64,000 nucleotides of DNA from the NCBI RefSeq assembly GCF_020873875.1, contig NZ_JAHWGU010000013.1, forward strand, positions 178,992 through 242,991, read 5' to 3'. Numbering within the stretch: position 1 is the stretch's first letter; each line of letters opens with the position of its first letter. This DNA comes from Actinoplanes sp. DH11 (lineage in GTDB: Bacteria; Actinomycetota; Actinomycetes; Mycobacteriales; Micromonosporaceae). The position numbers and the translations under genes were made by a program. Positions 17,151 through 25,919 of this stretch are shown here, piece by piece. The notes below the pieces were generated by a model. It was not told the origin of the DNA. It saw only the letters and a program-made list of their open reading frames with translations, and ran no database searches.

Positions 17151-17735
17151 ATGACGGGTAACCCCTCACCCGGTGTGCTGTACGTGCTCGTGTGCGGTTC
17201 ACCGATGGCCCGGGACGTCGGCATCCTGGTCAGCCTCGCGCAGAGCGAGGGCTGGGAGGTCTGCGTGATCACCACCCCGGACGGCCGCAAGTTCGTGGAC
17301 GTGGCGGCCCTGCAGGCACAGACCGGGCATCCGGTCCGTTCCGACTACAAGAGTCCCGGCGACCCGGACGTGCTGCCCCAGGCCGACGCGATGATCGTCG
17401 CGCCGGCCACGGTCAACACGGTCAACAAGTGGGCCGCCGGGATCACCGACACCCTGGTGCTCGGCCTGCTGATCGAGGGGTACGGGTACGGCGTGCCGAC
17501 CGCCGTCGTCCCGTACACCAACCGGGTCATGGCATTGCACCCGGCGCTGCACGAGAGCCTGGCGAAGCTGCGGGACTGGGGCGTGCACGTCCTCTACGGC
17601 GAGGACGTCTGCCGTCTCGGCGGGCCGGGGCAGACCGACCGGTTCCGCGGCCAGTTCCCGTGGCGGCGTGCCCTGCAGGCGGTGAGCGGTCCGGTGACCG
17701 CGGGCAGCCGAGTCGAGCCTGGGGCGGTTTCCTAG
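17151..17735 (+). CDS. Flavoprotein (PPCDC / DfpA-like fold)
   Basis: 194 residues from ATG 17151 (a GTG at 17148 is adjacent). The LYVLVCGSPMARDVGILVSL strand-loop-helix, the ADAMIVAPATVNTVNKWAAGITDTL signature and the PTAVVPYTNRVMALHPA block are those of the flavoprotein family that includes phosphopantothenoylcysteine decarboxylase; the PAT.NT.NK.A.GI.D motif contacts FMN. It is too short for a bifunctional Dfp/CoaBC, and its substrate is unknown. It is likely cotranscribed with the XRE regulator upstream. Confidence 0.82.
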   Translation: MTGNPSPGVLYVLVCGSPMARDVGILVSLAQSEGWEVCVITTPDGRKFVDVAALQAQTGHPVRSDYKSPGDPDVLPQADAMIVAPATVNTVNKWAAGITDTLVLGLLIEGYGYGVPTAVVPYTNRVMALHPALHESLAKLRDWGVHVLYGEDVCRLGGPGQTDRFRGQFPWRRALQAVSGPVTAGSRVEPGAVS

Positions 17736-17754
17736 CCAAGTAGAGTTGGCAGTC

Positions 17755-18639
17755 GTGGCCGACTGCACCCTGCGTTCCCTGGTTGACGCTCTCGATGCGC
17801 GGTACCCGCGTGCCTGGGCGGAGTCGTGGGACCGGGTGGGACTGGTGCTGGGCGAGTTCGACTCCGTCATCTCCCGTGTGCTCTGCGTCGTCGACTGCGT
17901 GCCCGAGACCGTCGACCAGGCCCTCGCCGTCGGCGCCGACCTGATCGTGGCGCATCATCCGCTGCTGCTCAAACCGGTGTCCTCGATCGCCCCGGACACC
18001 TACAAGGGCCGGATCATCCATCGGCTGATCCGGGCCGGCGTGGCGCTGCACACCGCGCACACCAACGCCGACGTGGCGAACCCCGGTGTTTCCGACGCGC
18101 TCGCCGCCCGCCTCGACCTGACCGGCCTGCGCCCGCTGGTGCCCGCCGAGGGCGCCGCCGCGGGTGACGGGCGCGGCCTGGGCCGGATCGGTGAGCTTCC
18201 GGAGCCGCTTCCGCTGAGCGGGCTGGCCCGCCTGACGGCGGAGCGCCTGCCCCGGACCGCGGCGGGGGTACGGGCTGCCGGCGACCCGGAGCGCATGATC
18301 CGCACGGTCGCGGTCTGCGGTGGTGCCGGTGACTCCTTCCTGTCCGTCGCGGCCCGCGCCGGCGTCGACGCCTACCTCTGCGCGGATCTGCGCCACCACC
18401 CGGTCAGCGAGCACCTCGCCGAGGACGGCCCGGCTCTGCTCGACGTCGCGCACTGGGCCAGCGAACGGCCCTGGCTCGACGACGTGGCCGCCTGGTTGCG
18501 CGCGAGCTTCCCCGTCGACGTGATCGTCTCCGACCTGGACACCGACCCCTGGACCGTCCACCTCGCTTCGGAGCCGACCGCTCCGGAGCCCACTGCCTCT
18601 GTGCCACCCGCCGCTTCTGAGAAGGAGAACCATCCGTGA
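17755..18639 (+). CDS. Nif3-like dinuclear metal centre hexameric protein
   Basis: 294 residues. LIVAHHPLLLKP provides the paired His ligands and GVALHTAHTNADVANPGV continues the canonical site. VAVCGGAGDSFL and the C-terminal DLRHHPVSEH supply the remaining family motifs. The insert of about 80 residues between halves is shorter than in long Nif3 proteins. The biochemical role of this conserved family is debated (a GTP cyclohydrolase I type 2 label is common but not secure). Start: GTG 17755; a TTG at 17746 is possible. It overlaps the next gene by GTGA, so the two are translationally coupled. The order matches Rv2230c-Rv2228c of M. tuberculosis. Confidence 0.9.
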   Translation: MADCTLRSLVDALDARYPRAWAESWDRVGLVLGEFDSVISRVLCVVDCVPETVDQALAVGADLIVAHHPLLLKPVSSIAPDTYKGRIIHRLIRAGVALHTAHTNADVANPGVSDALAARLDLTGLRPLVPAEGAAAGDGRGLGRIGELPEPLPLSGLARLTAERLPRTAAGVRAAGDPERMIRTVAVCGGAGDSFLSVAARAGVDAYLCADLRHHPVSEHLAEDGPALLDVAHWASERPWLDDVAAWLRASFPVDVIVSDLDTDPWTVHLASEPTAPEPTASVPPAASEKENHP

Positions 18640-19370
18640 AGGCCGCCCCGGAAGCCCAGCGTCGCCTGCTCGACCTGCAAGCCGTCGACACCACCCTGGC
18701 CCAGCTCGCGCACCGCCGTAAGTCCCTGCCCGAGTTGGCCGAGATCGACGCGGTCGCCCGGGAACTCTCCGCGCTCGAGGACGAGCGGGTCCGCGCCCAG
18801 GTCGCGGTCGACGACCTGGACCGGGACATCAGCCGGTTCGAGAAGGACATCGAGCAGGTGCGGGCCCGCAAGGACAAGGACCAGAAGCGGCTGGACGCCG
18901 GTGGCGCGCTCCGCGAGATCGAGGGCCTTCAGCACGAGCTGGCCACGCTGAACCGGCGCCAGTCCGAGCTGGAGGACGCCGAGCTGGAGCTGATGGAGCA
19001 GCGGGAGACCGCGGCGGCCACGCTGGCCGACGTCGAGGGCCGGATCGCGGCGGCGGCCGGGCGGCGTGCCGACGCCGAGCGGCGGCGCGACGAGGCCTAC
19101 CAGGAGATCACCAAGGAGCAGGAGTTCAAGACGGCGGCGCGGGTGCCGCTCTCCGCGGACCTGCCGGCCGACCTGGTCACCCTCTACGACAAGATTCGTA
19201 CGGAGACCGGCCTGGGCGCCGCCCTGGTCCGTGCCGGTCGCTGCGGCGGCTGCCGGATCGAGCTCTATGGCGCCGACCTGAACCGGGTGAAGTCGGCGCC
19301 GGCCGACGAGGTGGTCCGCTGCGAGGAGTGCCGCCGGATCATGGTGCGCACCACGGAGTCGGGGCTATGA
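18636..19370 (+). CDS. Coiled-coil protein with C-terminal C4 zinc ribbon
   Basis: 244 residues. The first 170 form a long helical hairpin rich in Glu/Arg/Ala (a coiled coil, broken at GGALREIEGLQHEL). The C-terminus holds CGGCRIEL and, 20 residues on, CEECRR: four cysteines for one zinc. This is the family found between Nif3 and the RNase H/phosphatase gene in actinobacteria (Rv2229c-like); nucleic-acid or protein binding is assumed, not shown. It overlaps its upstream neighbour by 4 bases and its downstream neighbour by ATGA. Confidence 0.88.
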   Translation: MKAAPEAQRRLLDLQAVDTTLAQLAHRRKSLPELAEIDAVARELSALEDERVRAQVAVDDLDRDISRFEKDIEQVRARKDKDQKRLDAGGALREIEGLQHELATLNRRQSELEDAELELMEQRETAAATLADVEGRIAAAAGRRADAERRRDEAYQEITKEQEFKTAARVPLSADLPADLVTLYDKIRTETGLGAALVRAGRCGGCRIELYGADLNRVKSAPADEVVRCEECRRIMVRTTESGL

Positions 19371-20494
19371 GTCTGCACGTGATCGTCGAGGCGGACGGCG
19401 GGTCGCGGGGGAACCCGGGGCCGGCCGGTTTCGGCGCGGTCGTCAAGGAGGCGGCGACCGGTGAGATCCTGCTGGAGCGGTGGGACTCGGCCGGTGTCAC
19501 CACGAACAACGTGGCCGAGTACTCCGGTCTGATCGCCGGCCTGCGCGCCGCCGCCGAGCTGAACGCCAGCCAGGTCGACGTGCTGATGGACTCGAAGCTG
19601 GTCATCGAGCAGATGTCCGGCCGCTGGCAGATCAAGAACGCCGGTCTGCGCCCGCTCGCCGCCGAGGCGGCCACGCTCGTCGCCAAGTTCGACCGGGTGA
19701 CTTTCGACTGGATCCCCCGGGAGCGCAACAAGGACGCCGACGCGCTCGCCAACCGGGCGATGGACGAGGCCGCCGGCAAGACACCCCGGACACCGCAGCC
19801 GGCCGCGGTCGCGACCGCGGGGACGACCGTGGGGACGACCGCGGCACCGAAGTCCTGGGCGCCGCCCGCGCTGGAGAACGCGACCCGGATCGCCCTGGTC
19901 CGGCACGGTTCGACCCCGCTCACCTCGCAGGGTCGCTACTCGGGTCGCGGTGACGTGCCGCTCACCGATGAGGGCGAGGCGCAGGCGATGGCGGCGGCCG
20001 GTCGGGTGGCCGGCATCTTCCGGGACGTCGCGGCGGTGCTGAGTTCGCCGCTTGCCCGCTGCACGCGTACCGCGGAGCTGATCGCCGCCGAGGTGGGTGG
20101 CGTGCCGGTGACGGTGATGAACGACCTGATCGAGTGCGACTTCGGTGAGTGGGAGGGACGCACCTTCGCCGAGGTGCAGGAGCGGTGGCCCGCGGAGATG
20201 TCGGCCTGGCTGGCGTCGACGAGTGTCGCCCCGCCGGGTGGGGAGTCGTTCCAGGCGGTCGCGAAACGGGTGCGTGGGGCCATGTCCACGGTCCTTTCCG
20301 CGTACCCCGGGAAGGCTGTCGTCATCGTCTCGCACGTCTCACCCATCAAGCTGATCCTGCGCGACGCGCTCGCCGCCGGCGACGCGTTCCTGCACCGGCT
20401 CTTCCTGGACGCGGCCGGGGTGTCCACGATGGATGTGTGGCCGGACGGGAACATCGCGGTGCGCACGGTGAACGAGACCGCGCATCTGCGGTAG
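19367..20494 (+). CDS. Bifunctional RNase H / histidine phosphatase
   Basis: 375 residues in two domains. Residues 1-140 are RNase HI-like: VEADGGSRGNPGPAG (first Asp), NNVAEYSGL (Glu), VLMDSKLVIEQM (Asp) and ERNKDADALANRA (last Asp). After a Pro/Ala/Thr-rich linker, residues 175-375 form a phosphoglycerate-mutase type phosphatase with the LVRHGSTPLT catalytic histidine, ECDFGEWEG and VSHVSPIK. The M. tuberculosis homologue Rv2228c has RNase H activity, and its phosphatase domain resembles CobC. The ATG at 19367 overlaps the previous stop and is the last gene of the three-gene operon. Confidence 0.93.
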   Translation: MSLHVIVEADGGSRGNPGPAGFGAVVKEAATGEILLERWDSAGVTTNNVAEYSGLIAGLRAAAELNASQVDVLMDSKLVIEQMSGRWQIKNAGLRPLAAEAATLVAKFDRVTFDWIPRERNKDADALANRAMDEAAGKTPRTPQPAAVATAGTTVGTTAAPKSWAPPALENATRIALVRHGSTPLTSQGRYSGRGDVPLTDEGEAQAMAAAGRVAGIFRDVAAVLSSPLARCTRTAELIAAEVGGVPVTVMNDLIECDFGEWEGRTFAEVQERWPAEMSAWLASTSVAPPGGESFQAVAKRVRGAMSTVLSAYPGKAVVIVSHVSPIKLILRDALAAGDAFLHRLFLDAAGVSTMDVWPDGNIAVRTVNETAHLR

Positions 20495-20537
20495 CGGATA
20501 TTGACCCGGCAGGGCGGGACGTTTAGCTTCCTCAATT

Positions 20538-20550
20538 AGGAAACTTTCTT
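20538..20550. promoter_or_regulatory. AGGAAACTTTCTT inverted repeat upstream of chitinase
   Basis: An imperfect palindrome (AGGAAA-C-TTTCTT) lies 24-36 bases before the chitinase start, in the only AT-rich patch of the region. Similar AGGAAA/TTTCCT elements recur before secreted polysaccharide-hydrolase genes in actinomycetes, as I recall. It is a candidate operator for carbohydrate regulation. Confidence 0.4.
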
Positions 20551-20573
20551 CAACGTTTCGCCCTGGAGGGCTC

Positions 20574-21863
20574 ATGCGCGGTTTCACCCGTCGCCTCGTC
20601 GCCGTCGCGGCAGCCGCCGCGTCCGTCGTGGCAGCGGCACCGGCTCCTGCACAGGCTCATGGGAACACCGACCGGCACGTCAAGGTCGCCTACTTCACCC
20701 AGTGGGGGATCTACGGCCGTGACTTCCAGCTCGCTGATGTACAGACTTCCGGCGCCGCGGCGCGGCTGACCCATATCAACTACGCGTTCGGCCCGGTCAC
20801 CGCGGACGGCGTCTGCGCCTCGGCCGACCCGTGGGCGGACTGGCAGACACCGTTCTCCGCGGAGAACAGCGTCGACGGCGTCGCCGACGTGGCCGGTCAG
20901 CCGGTCGCCGGCAACCTGAACCAGCTCGCCGAGATCAAGAAGAAGAACCCGAAGCTGCGGGCGCTGATCTCGCTGGGCGGCTGGAGCGGTTCGGCGTACT
21001 TCTCCGACGCGGTCCTGACCGACGCCTCCCGCAAGAAGCTGGTCAGCTCCTGCATCGACCTCTGGATCAAGGGCAACCTGCCGGGCCTGGCCCCGGGCGC
21101 GGCCGCCGGCATCATCGACGGCATCGACCTGGACTGGGAGTGGCCGGGCTCGTCCGGCAACACCGGCAACATCATCCGGCCCGAGGACAAGCAGAACTTC
21201 ACGCTGCTGCTCGCCGAGTTCCGGTCGCAGCTCGACCGGCTGGGCCGCGCGAACCGCAAGCACTACGAGCTGACCGCGTTCGTGCCGGCGGCGCCTGCCA
21301 AGATCGATGCCGGGTTCGAGGTCAAGAAGGTCTTCAAGTACCTGGACTTCGCGACCGTGCAGGGCTACGACTTCCACGGCACCTGGGAACCGGTCACCAA
21401 CCAGCAGTCGGCGCTGCGGGTGCCGGCGGGTGCGCCGGACAACCCGGACTTCTCGGTGGAGAACACGATCAACGCGTGGCTCTCCGGTGGGGCGCCGAAG
21501 AAGAAGCTGGTGCTCGGTGTGCCCTACTACGGCCAGGGCTGGACCGGGGTCAGCGGCGGCGGGGACGGCCTGTTCCAGCCGGCCACCGGGCCGGCGCCGA
21601 GCATCTTCGGCGGCGGGACCGAGGACTACAAGACGCTGAAGAACCTGCCGAAGCAGGGCTACACCGTGCACCGCGACCTGCGCAACGGGCACGCCTGGCT
21701 CTTCGACGGGACGACCTTCTGGACGTACGACGACCCGGCCGTGCTGCTGCAGAAGTCGCTCTACATCCGGGCGAAGGGGCTCGGCGGCGCGATGATGTGG
21801 TCGCTCGACGGTGACGACGCGAAGGCGTCGCTGACCAAGGCCATCACGGCCGCGCTGCGTTGA
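20574..21863 (+). CDS. Secreted GH18 chitinase
   Basis: 429 residues. The start has GGAGGG seven bases upstream. An N-terminal signal peptide (RRLVAVAAAAASVVAAAPAP, then AQAH) shows export. The GH18 barrel shows LRALISLGGWS (SxGG) and DGIDLDWEWP, the DxxDxDxE motif whose final Glu is the catalytic acid. YDFHGTWEP and the closing MMWSLDGDD strand are also family features. There is no chitin-binding or fibronectin module, so it is a single-domain endo- or exo-chitinase acting on soluble or exposed chitin outside the cell. Confidence 0.95.
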   Translation: MRGFTRRLVAVAAAAASVVAAAPAPAQAHGNTDRHVKVAYFTQWGIYGRDFQLADVQTSGAAARLTHINYAFGPVTADGVCASADPWADWQTPFSAENSVDGVADVAGQPVAGNLNQLAEIKKKNPKLRALISLGGWSGSAYFSDAVLTDASRKKLVSSCIDLWIKGNLPGLAPGAAAGIIDGIDLDWEWPGSSGNTGNIIRPEDKQNFTLLLAEFRSQLDRLGRANRKHYELTAFVPAAPAKIDAGFEVKKVFKYLDFATVQGYDFHGTWEPVTNQQSALRVPAGAPDNPDFSVENTINAWLSGGAPKKKLVLGVPYYGQGWTGVSGGGDGLFQPATGPAPSIFGGGTEDYKTLKNLPKQGYTVHRDLRNGHAWLFDGTTFWTYDDPAVLLQKSLYIRAKGLGGAMMWSLDGDDAKASLTKAITAALR

Positions 21864-21869
21864 TCGTTT

Positions 21870-21900
21870 GAGGCGGTGCGTCCACTTGGCGCACCGCCTC
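21870..21900 (+). terminator. Terminator hairpin after chitinase
   Basis: Perfect 11-bp arms (GAGGCGGTGCG and complement) with a 9-nt loop begin seven bases after the chitinase stop. No long T-run follows. Confidence 0.7.
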
Positions 21901-21983
21901 GCTCATTCGGCGCATACGGGATCGACCGATCGACCGATGTCTCGTTAACGTGATCGAGGACACATCGTTGATGGGAGTCGCGC

Positions 21984-22199
21984 ATGGCCGAGCCGGATCG
22001 TCCTCGTACCGATAAAAGTCCCTGGAACTGGCTGCTCCTGATCCCGATCGTGGTGCCGCTGCTGACGTTCCTCTACAACCACGACGAGCCGCGGATCGCC
22101 GGTTTCCCGACGTTCTACTGGCTTCAGTTCGCCTTCATCCTGCTCGGCGTCGGCACCACGACGCTCGTCTACCAGATGACCCGGCGGAGCCGGCGATGA
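21984..22199 (+). CDS. DUF3311 small membrane protein
   Basis: 71 residues with two membrane spans (LLLIPIVVPLLTFLYN and FYWLQFAFILLGVGTTTLVY) and a basic tail. This is the typical DUF3311 companion encoded directly before SSS-type symporters, and here its stop overlaps the symporter ATG (ATGA). It probably assists or forms a subunit of the transporter. The start is supported by GGGAG upstream. Confidence 0.88.
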   Translation: MAEPDRPRTDKSPWNWLLLIPIVVPLLTFLYNHDEPRIAGFPTFYWLQFAFILLGVGTTTLVYQMTRRSRR

Positions 22200-23845
22200 G
22201 CGATCACATCACCGAGATCATCATCTTCACGTTCCTGTTCCTGCTGGTCAGTGGCATGGGGTTCGTGGCGTCCCGGTGGCGCCGGCCCAAGGACATGGCA
22301 CACCTCGACGAGTGGGGCCTGGGCGGGCGCAGCTTCGGCGGGTGGATCACCTGGTTCCTGGTGGGTGGTGACCTCTATACCGCGTACACCTTCGTCGCCG
22401 TGCCTGCCCTGATCTTCGGCGCCGGTGCCGCCGGGTTCTTCGCGGTGCCCTACACGGTGATCATCTACCCGCTGTTCTTCCTGATCCTGATCCGCCTCTG
22501 GTCGGTGTCGCACCGGCACGGCTTCGTCACGCCTGCCGACTTCGTCCGCAGCCGGTTCGACTCGCCGACGCTCGCCCTGGTCATCGCGATCACCGGAATC
22601 GTGGCGACGATGCCGTACATCGCGCTCCAGCTGATCGGCATCGAGGCGGTGCTCAAGACGATGGGCGTGACCGGGGAGAGCGCGTTCGCCCGGCATCTGC
22701 CGATCATCATCGCGTTCGCGATCCTGGCGGCCTACACCTATCAGTCCGGGCTGCGGGCCCCGGCGCTCATCGCCTTCGTCAAGGACACGCTGATCTACAT
22801 CGTGATCCTGGTGGCGGTGCTGTGGCTGCCCTACAAGCTGGGCGGCTGGGGTGCGATCTTCGACGCCGCGGATGCCAAGTTCCAGGCCTCGCCGTCACCG
22901 AACGACGGGATCCTGCTGAACGCCAACAACCAGGTGCAGTACTTCACCCTGGCCCTCGGTTCGGCGCTCGCGCTCTTCCTCTACCCGCACAGCATCACCG
23001 GCGTGCTGGCCAGCAAGAACCGGGACGTGATCAAGCGGAACATGTCGGCACTGCCGGCGTACAGCTTCCTGCTCGGCCTGATCGCGCTGCTCGGCTACAT
23101 GGCCATCGCCGCCGGCGTGAAACCGCTGCCCGGCGCCTCTCCCGGCAGCGTGGACAACAACACGGTGGTGCCGCTGCTCTTCGATCAGCAGTTCCCGGCC
23201 TGGTTCACCGGCGTCGCGTTCGCCGCGATCGGCATCGGCGCCCTGGTGCCCGCCGCGATCATGTCGATCGCCGCCGCGAACCTGTTCACCCGCAACATCT
23301 ACAAGGAGTACCTGCGCAAGGACGCCACCCACGCGCAGGAGGCGAACGTCGCCAAGATCACCTCGCTGGTCGTGAAGGTCGGTGCGGTGGCCTGCATCGT
23401 CTTCCTGGACCCGCAGTTCTCGATCGACCTCCAGCTCATCGGCGGCGTGATCATCCTGCAGACCGCGCCCGCCGTGGTGATCGGCCTCTACACCCGCTGG
23501 CTGCACCGGGGCGCCCTGATGGCCGGCTGGGCCGCCGGCATGGGGCTCGGGTTCTGGATGCTGTGGCAGATCCCGAACGCCGCGACCGGCCGGAAACACT
23601 TCGGCGGCTCGGCGTTCCCGCTCTCCGAGTTCGGGTTCGACACCCAGAAGACGATCTACGTCGGGTTCGTGACAGTGCTGGTGAACCTGCTGGTGGCGGC
23701 GCTCGTCACGCTGGTGCTGCGGGCCGCCAAGACACCCGAGGGCACCGACCACACGGCGCCCGACGACTACCTGGCCGACGAGGGTGACCCGCGCATCGAG
23801 CGGCACCGGGACGAGACGGCGGTGGAGACGCCCTCGTCGACCTGA
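22196..23845 (+). CDS. Sodium:solute symporter (SSS family, monocarboxylate-type)
   Basis: 549 residues with about 13 hydrophobic segments. The N-terminal GLGGRSFGGWITWFLVGGDLYTAYTF is the SSS substrate/sodium site region, and GLRAPALIAFVKDTLIYIV and MSIAAANLFTRNIYKEY are conserved SSS blocks. The coupling to a DUF3311 protein matches transporters such as MctC of Corynebacterium, which imports acetate, propionate and pyruvate; that substrate is inference. The cytoplasmic tail is acidic. A strong terminator follows. Confidence 0.9.
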   Translation: MSDHITEIIIFTFLFLLVSGMGFVASRWRRPKDMAHLDEWGLGGRSFGGWITWFLVGGDLYTAYTFVAVPALIFGAGAAGFFAVPYTVIIYPLFFLILIRLWSVSHRHGFVTPADFVRSRFDSPTLALVIAITGIVATMPYIALQLIGIEAVLKTMGVTGESAFARHLPIIIAFAILAAYTYQSGLRAPALIAFVKDTLIYIVILVAVLWLPYKLGGWGAIFDAADAKFQASPSPNDGILLNANNQVQYFTLALGSALALFLYPHSITGVLASKNRDVIKRNMSALPAYSFLLGLIALLGYMAIAAGVKPLPGASPGSVDNNTVVPLLFDQQFPAWFTGVAFAAIGIGALVPAAIMSIAAANLFTRNIYKEYLRKDATHAQEANVAKITSLVVKVGAVACIVFLDPQFSIDLQLIGGVIILQTAPAVVIGLYTRWLHRGALMAGWAAGMGLGFWMLWQIPNAATGRKHFGGSAFPLSEFGFDTQKTIYVGFVTVLVNLLVAALVTLVLRAAKTPEGTDHTAPDDYLADEGDPRIERHRDETAVETPSST

Positions 23846-23854
23846 TCGTCCCCG

Positions 23855-23886
23855 GGCCCCGCCACGGCTATTCGCGTGGCGGGGCC
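23855..23886 (+). terminator. Intrinsic terminator after the symporter gene
   Basis: GGCCCCGCCACG pairs with its 12-bp complement around an 8-nt loop and is followed by TTTA. It lies ten bases after the stop. Confidence 0.82.
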
Positions 23887-23973
23887 TTTACTCCTGAATC
23901 GGAACGCGGCTCACGTCCGCTCCGGTAGCGTCTGTCCCAAGAGTCTCGTTTGTTTGTTTTGAGGTCTTGGCTG

Positions 23974-24678
23974 ATGACGACCCTGACACAGCAGTTCGCC
24001 GAGGAATACGCAAAAGGCGCCGTTCCCGGCATGCTCCGGGCCATCCGCACCATCAAACGGGCCAACAACCTGATCCTCGTGGGCGCGCTCGCCGCCAGTT
24101 ACCTGCACCAGGCGCACTTCCTGGTCAGCCTCGGCGCCGGCATGTTCGCCTGGATCGTCCCCGCGGTCTTCGACCTGGCCATGCTCTCCATGCTCACGGT
24201 CAGCCAGACACCCGGCATGGCCGCCGACGCCAAACGCGCCGCCATGAAAATCCTCGCCGTGGTCGTCATCATCTCCGCGGCCGTCAACTTCGCCGCCCCC
24301 GGCCCGCTCGGCCTGCGCGTCATCTTCGCGCTCGTCGTGGGCCTGGTGGCCGGCGTCGAATGGGTGGCCGCCAAGATCCGCCCCGACTTCGCCGCCATCG
24401 AGGCCCGCGAGGTCGAAGCCGTCGCCGACATCCGCCCCGGCCGCCGGCTCGACCCCGAGGTGGCCAAGGCCCGGGCGGCGAAGGCGGCGGCCACCCGGCG
24501 CGCCAACCAGCAGGCCGCGGCCAAGGCGGCGCGGACGGCCGAGGAGGCGGCGCGGACCAGGGCGGCCAAGGCGGCGGAGCGCGCAAGGGTACGGGCGGAG
24601 CAGGCGGAACTGGACCAGATGCTCAACCAGACCCGCGTCATGTACACCGACGAGGTGGGCGCCCACCGAGCCTCCTGA
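23974..24678 (+). CDS. DUF2637-like membrane protein
   Basis: 234 residues from ATG 23974, with GAGG upstream. Four hydrophobic segments occupy residues 28-130 (NLILVGALAASYLHQAHFLV; MFAWIVPAVFDLAMLSML; ILAVVVIISAAVNFA; LRVIFALVVGLVAGVEWVA). The last 85 residues are a highly charged Ala/Arg/Lys helix. This resembles DUF2637/SpdA-type proteins that accompany integrative and conjugative elements of actinomycetes, but no other element genes are here. The role is unknown. Confidence 0.65.
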   Translation: MTTLTQQFAEEYAKGAVPGMLRAIRTIKRANNLILVGALAASYLHQAHFLVSLGAGMFAWIVPAVFDLAMLSMLTVSQTPGMAADAKRAAMKILAVVVIISAAVNFAAPGPLGLRVIFALVVGLVAGVEWVAAKIRPDFAAIEAREVEAVADIRPGRRLDPEVAKARAAKAAATRRANQQAAAKAARTAEEAARTRAAKAAERARVRAEQAELDQMLNQTRVMYTDEVGAHRAS

Positions 24679-24705
24679 GCAGCCCGCAGAGGCCATGGCC
24701 GGAGG

Positions 24706-25124
24706 GCGGCGGACGAGCCGGCCTGTACGCCGGATTCTGTGGCCGGGACTTTCGTCGCCGGTGGCGGCCATCCATCTAGGCCTGCCGTTGCCGGCAGGCT
24801 CGAGCAGCCTACCCGCAGGCTCGGGCGAGCAGCCCTCGAACGCCTGCGCCGGCCGCTGCCTCGCGGCGGCGGCCTTGCTTGGCCTTGCTCCGGGTGGGGT
24901 TTACCGAGCCACCCCGGTCACCCGGGGTGCTGGTGAGCTCTTACCTCACCGTTTCACCCTTACCGGCGCCACGCCGAAGCGTGTGCCGGCGGTCTGTTTT
25001 CTGTGGCACTTTCCCGCGGGTCGCCCCGGGTTGCCGTTAACAACCACCCTGCTCTGCGGAGTCCGGACGTTCCTCGGCGGTGCCGTGATGGCACCGACGC
25101 GGCCGCCCAGCCGACTCGTCCGTC
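24706..25124 (-). ncRNA. rnpB: RNase P RNA (bacterial class A)
   Basis: Catalytic RNA of RNase P, which trims tRNA 5' leaders. Read on the minus strand, the 5' end CGGACGAGTCGG pairs with the 3' end CCGGCTCGTCCG to form helix P1. The conserved cores GAGGAACGTCCGGACTCC, GGCAACCCGGGGCGACCCG, GGAAAGTGCCACAGAAA and GGGTGAAACGGTGAGGTAAG are all present, as is the final ACAGAATCCGG. A TACGAT -10-like box at 25133-25138 sits seven bases before the inferred 5' end. Ends are estimated to within a few bases. Open frames across this region are not genes. Confidence 0.96.
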
Positions 25125-25337
25125 GCGCTGCAATCGTACGTGTTGCCTGGTTGCACCCTGCCGGACGGGTGGCGCGATGGGGAAGTCCGGTTTTGCCGGG
25201 CCGTTCTCGGGTAGTGCGGCCGGAAGCCCGGCGGCGGGGGTGCGGTCCGCCGCCGGGCCCCCGGTCGGCCGGTCGCCAGCCGGCTGAGGAAAGTCTTCGA
25301 GTGCCCGTCCGGGCGGCATTCCAGGGTGGACGCGGTT

Positions 25338-25745
25338 TCAAACCTGCGGGTTGCGGCGAACTTCCGGGAACAGGTCGAGCAGCAGTTCCCGTACCCCTTC
25401 CGCGTCCAGATCGTGCAGACTCCGGCACGGCATGCCGCGCAGCGCCCGGGGCGGGCCGGCGGCGTCGACGCAGAGCAGGACGAGGCGGTCACCGGTCGCG
25501 GCGAGGAGTCGCTGCCAGTCACTCTCGGTTGCCGGGTGTTCAGCGGAGAACAGGGCCAGCACGGGGTCCGATCCGGAGGACGCGGTGAGTAGCCGATGTG
25601 CGAAGTCGGAACGTGCGATGTGTACGTCGACAGCATGACCGGCGGCCCGTAGTTCCTGGGCGATCCAGTTCGCCCATGGCCCGTCAGGGACGGCGTGGGA
25701 GACGAGTATGGGCACGTCTGCAGCATGACGTAACGCAGTCCACAT
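25338..25745 (-). CDS. Small TIR-like domain protein
   Basis: 135 residues, essentially one domain. PILVSHAVPDGPWANWIAQE followed by LRAAGHAVDVHI resembles the first strand, helix and second strand of the TIR-2 type domains of actinobacteria (typical form SYTQADRAWAEWIA). A later VLALFSAEHPATESDWQRLL matches the conserved S...W element. The catalytic Glu of TIR NADases is not clearly in place, so it may be a binding module only. Start: ATG 25745 (a GTG at 25757 is possible). It lies 213 bases upstream of the rnpB 5' end, transcribed in the same direction. No partner effector gene is adjacent. Confidence 0.6.
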   Translation of the reverse strand: MWTALRHAADVPILVSHAVPDGPWANWIAQELRAAGHAVDVHIARSDFAHRLLTASSGSDPVLALFSAEHPATESDWQRLLAATGDRLVLLCVDAAGPPRALRGMPCRSLHDLDAEGVRELLLDLFPEVRRNPQV

Positions 25746-25919
25746 TGCTCGCCACACTTCGAAGGTCGTCGCTGAGGGGATGTGAGAATGTCATCCGTTG
25801 ACGTGCAACTTGCACAACTCTTAGTGTCGGAGTCGTGACGGCGGGTGGACCCTTAGGGAAATGGGCGGCCGGGTCACGGGGAAAATGCTGACAAAGCATC
25901 CGGAGTCGAGGAGCGCTCG

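Noticed and set aside
12517..17735. Integrated element at tRNA-Val
   Set aside because: No integrase gene and no duplicated tRNA 3' end were found, although prim-pol-like and XRE genes follow.
24695..25588. Open frames across 24.7-25.6 kb on both strands
   Set aside because: The region folds as RNase P RNA with all conserved cores; protein frames here are accidental.
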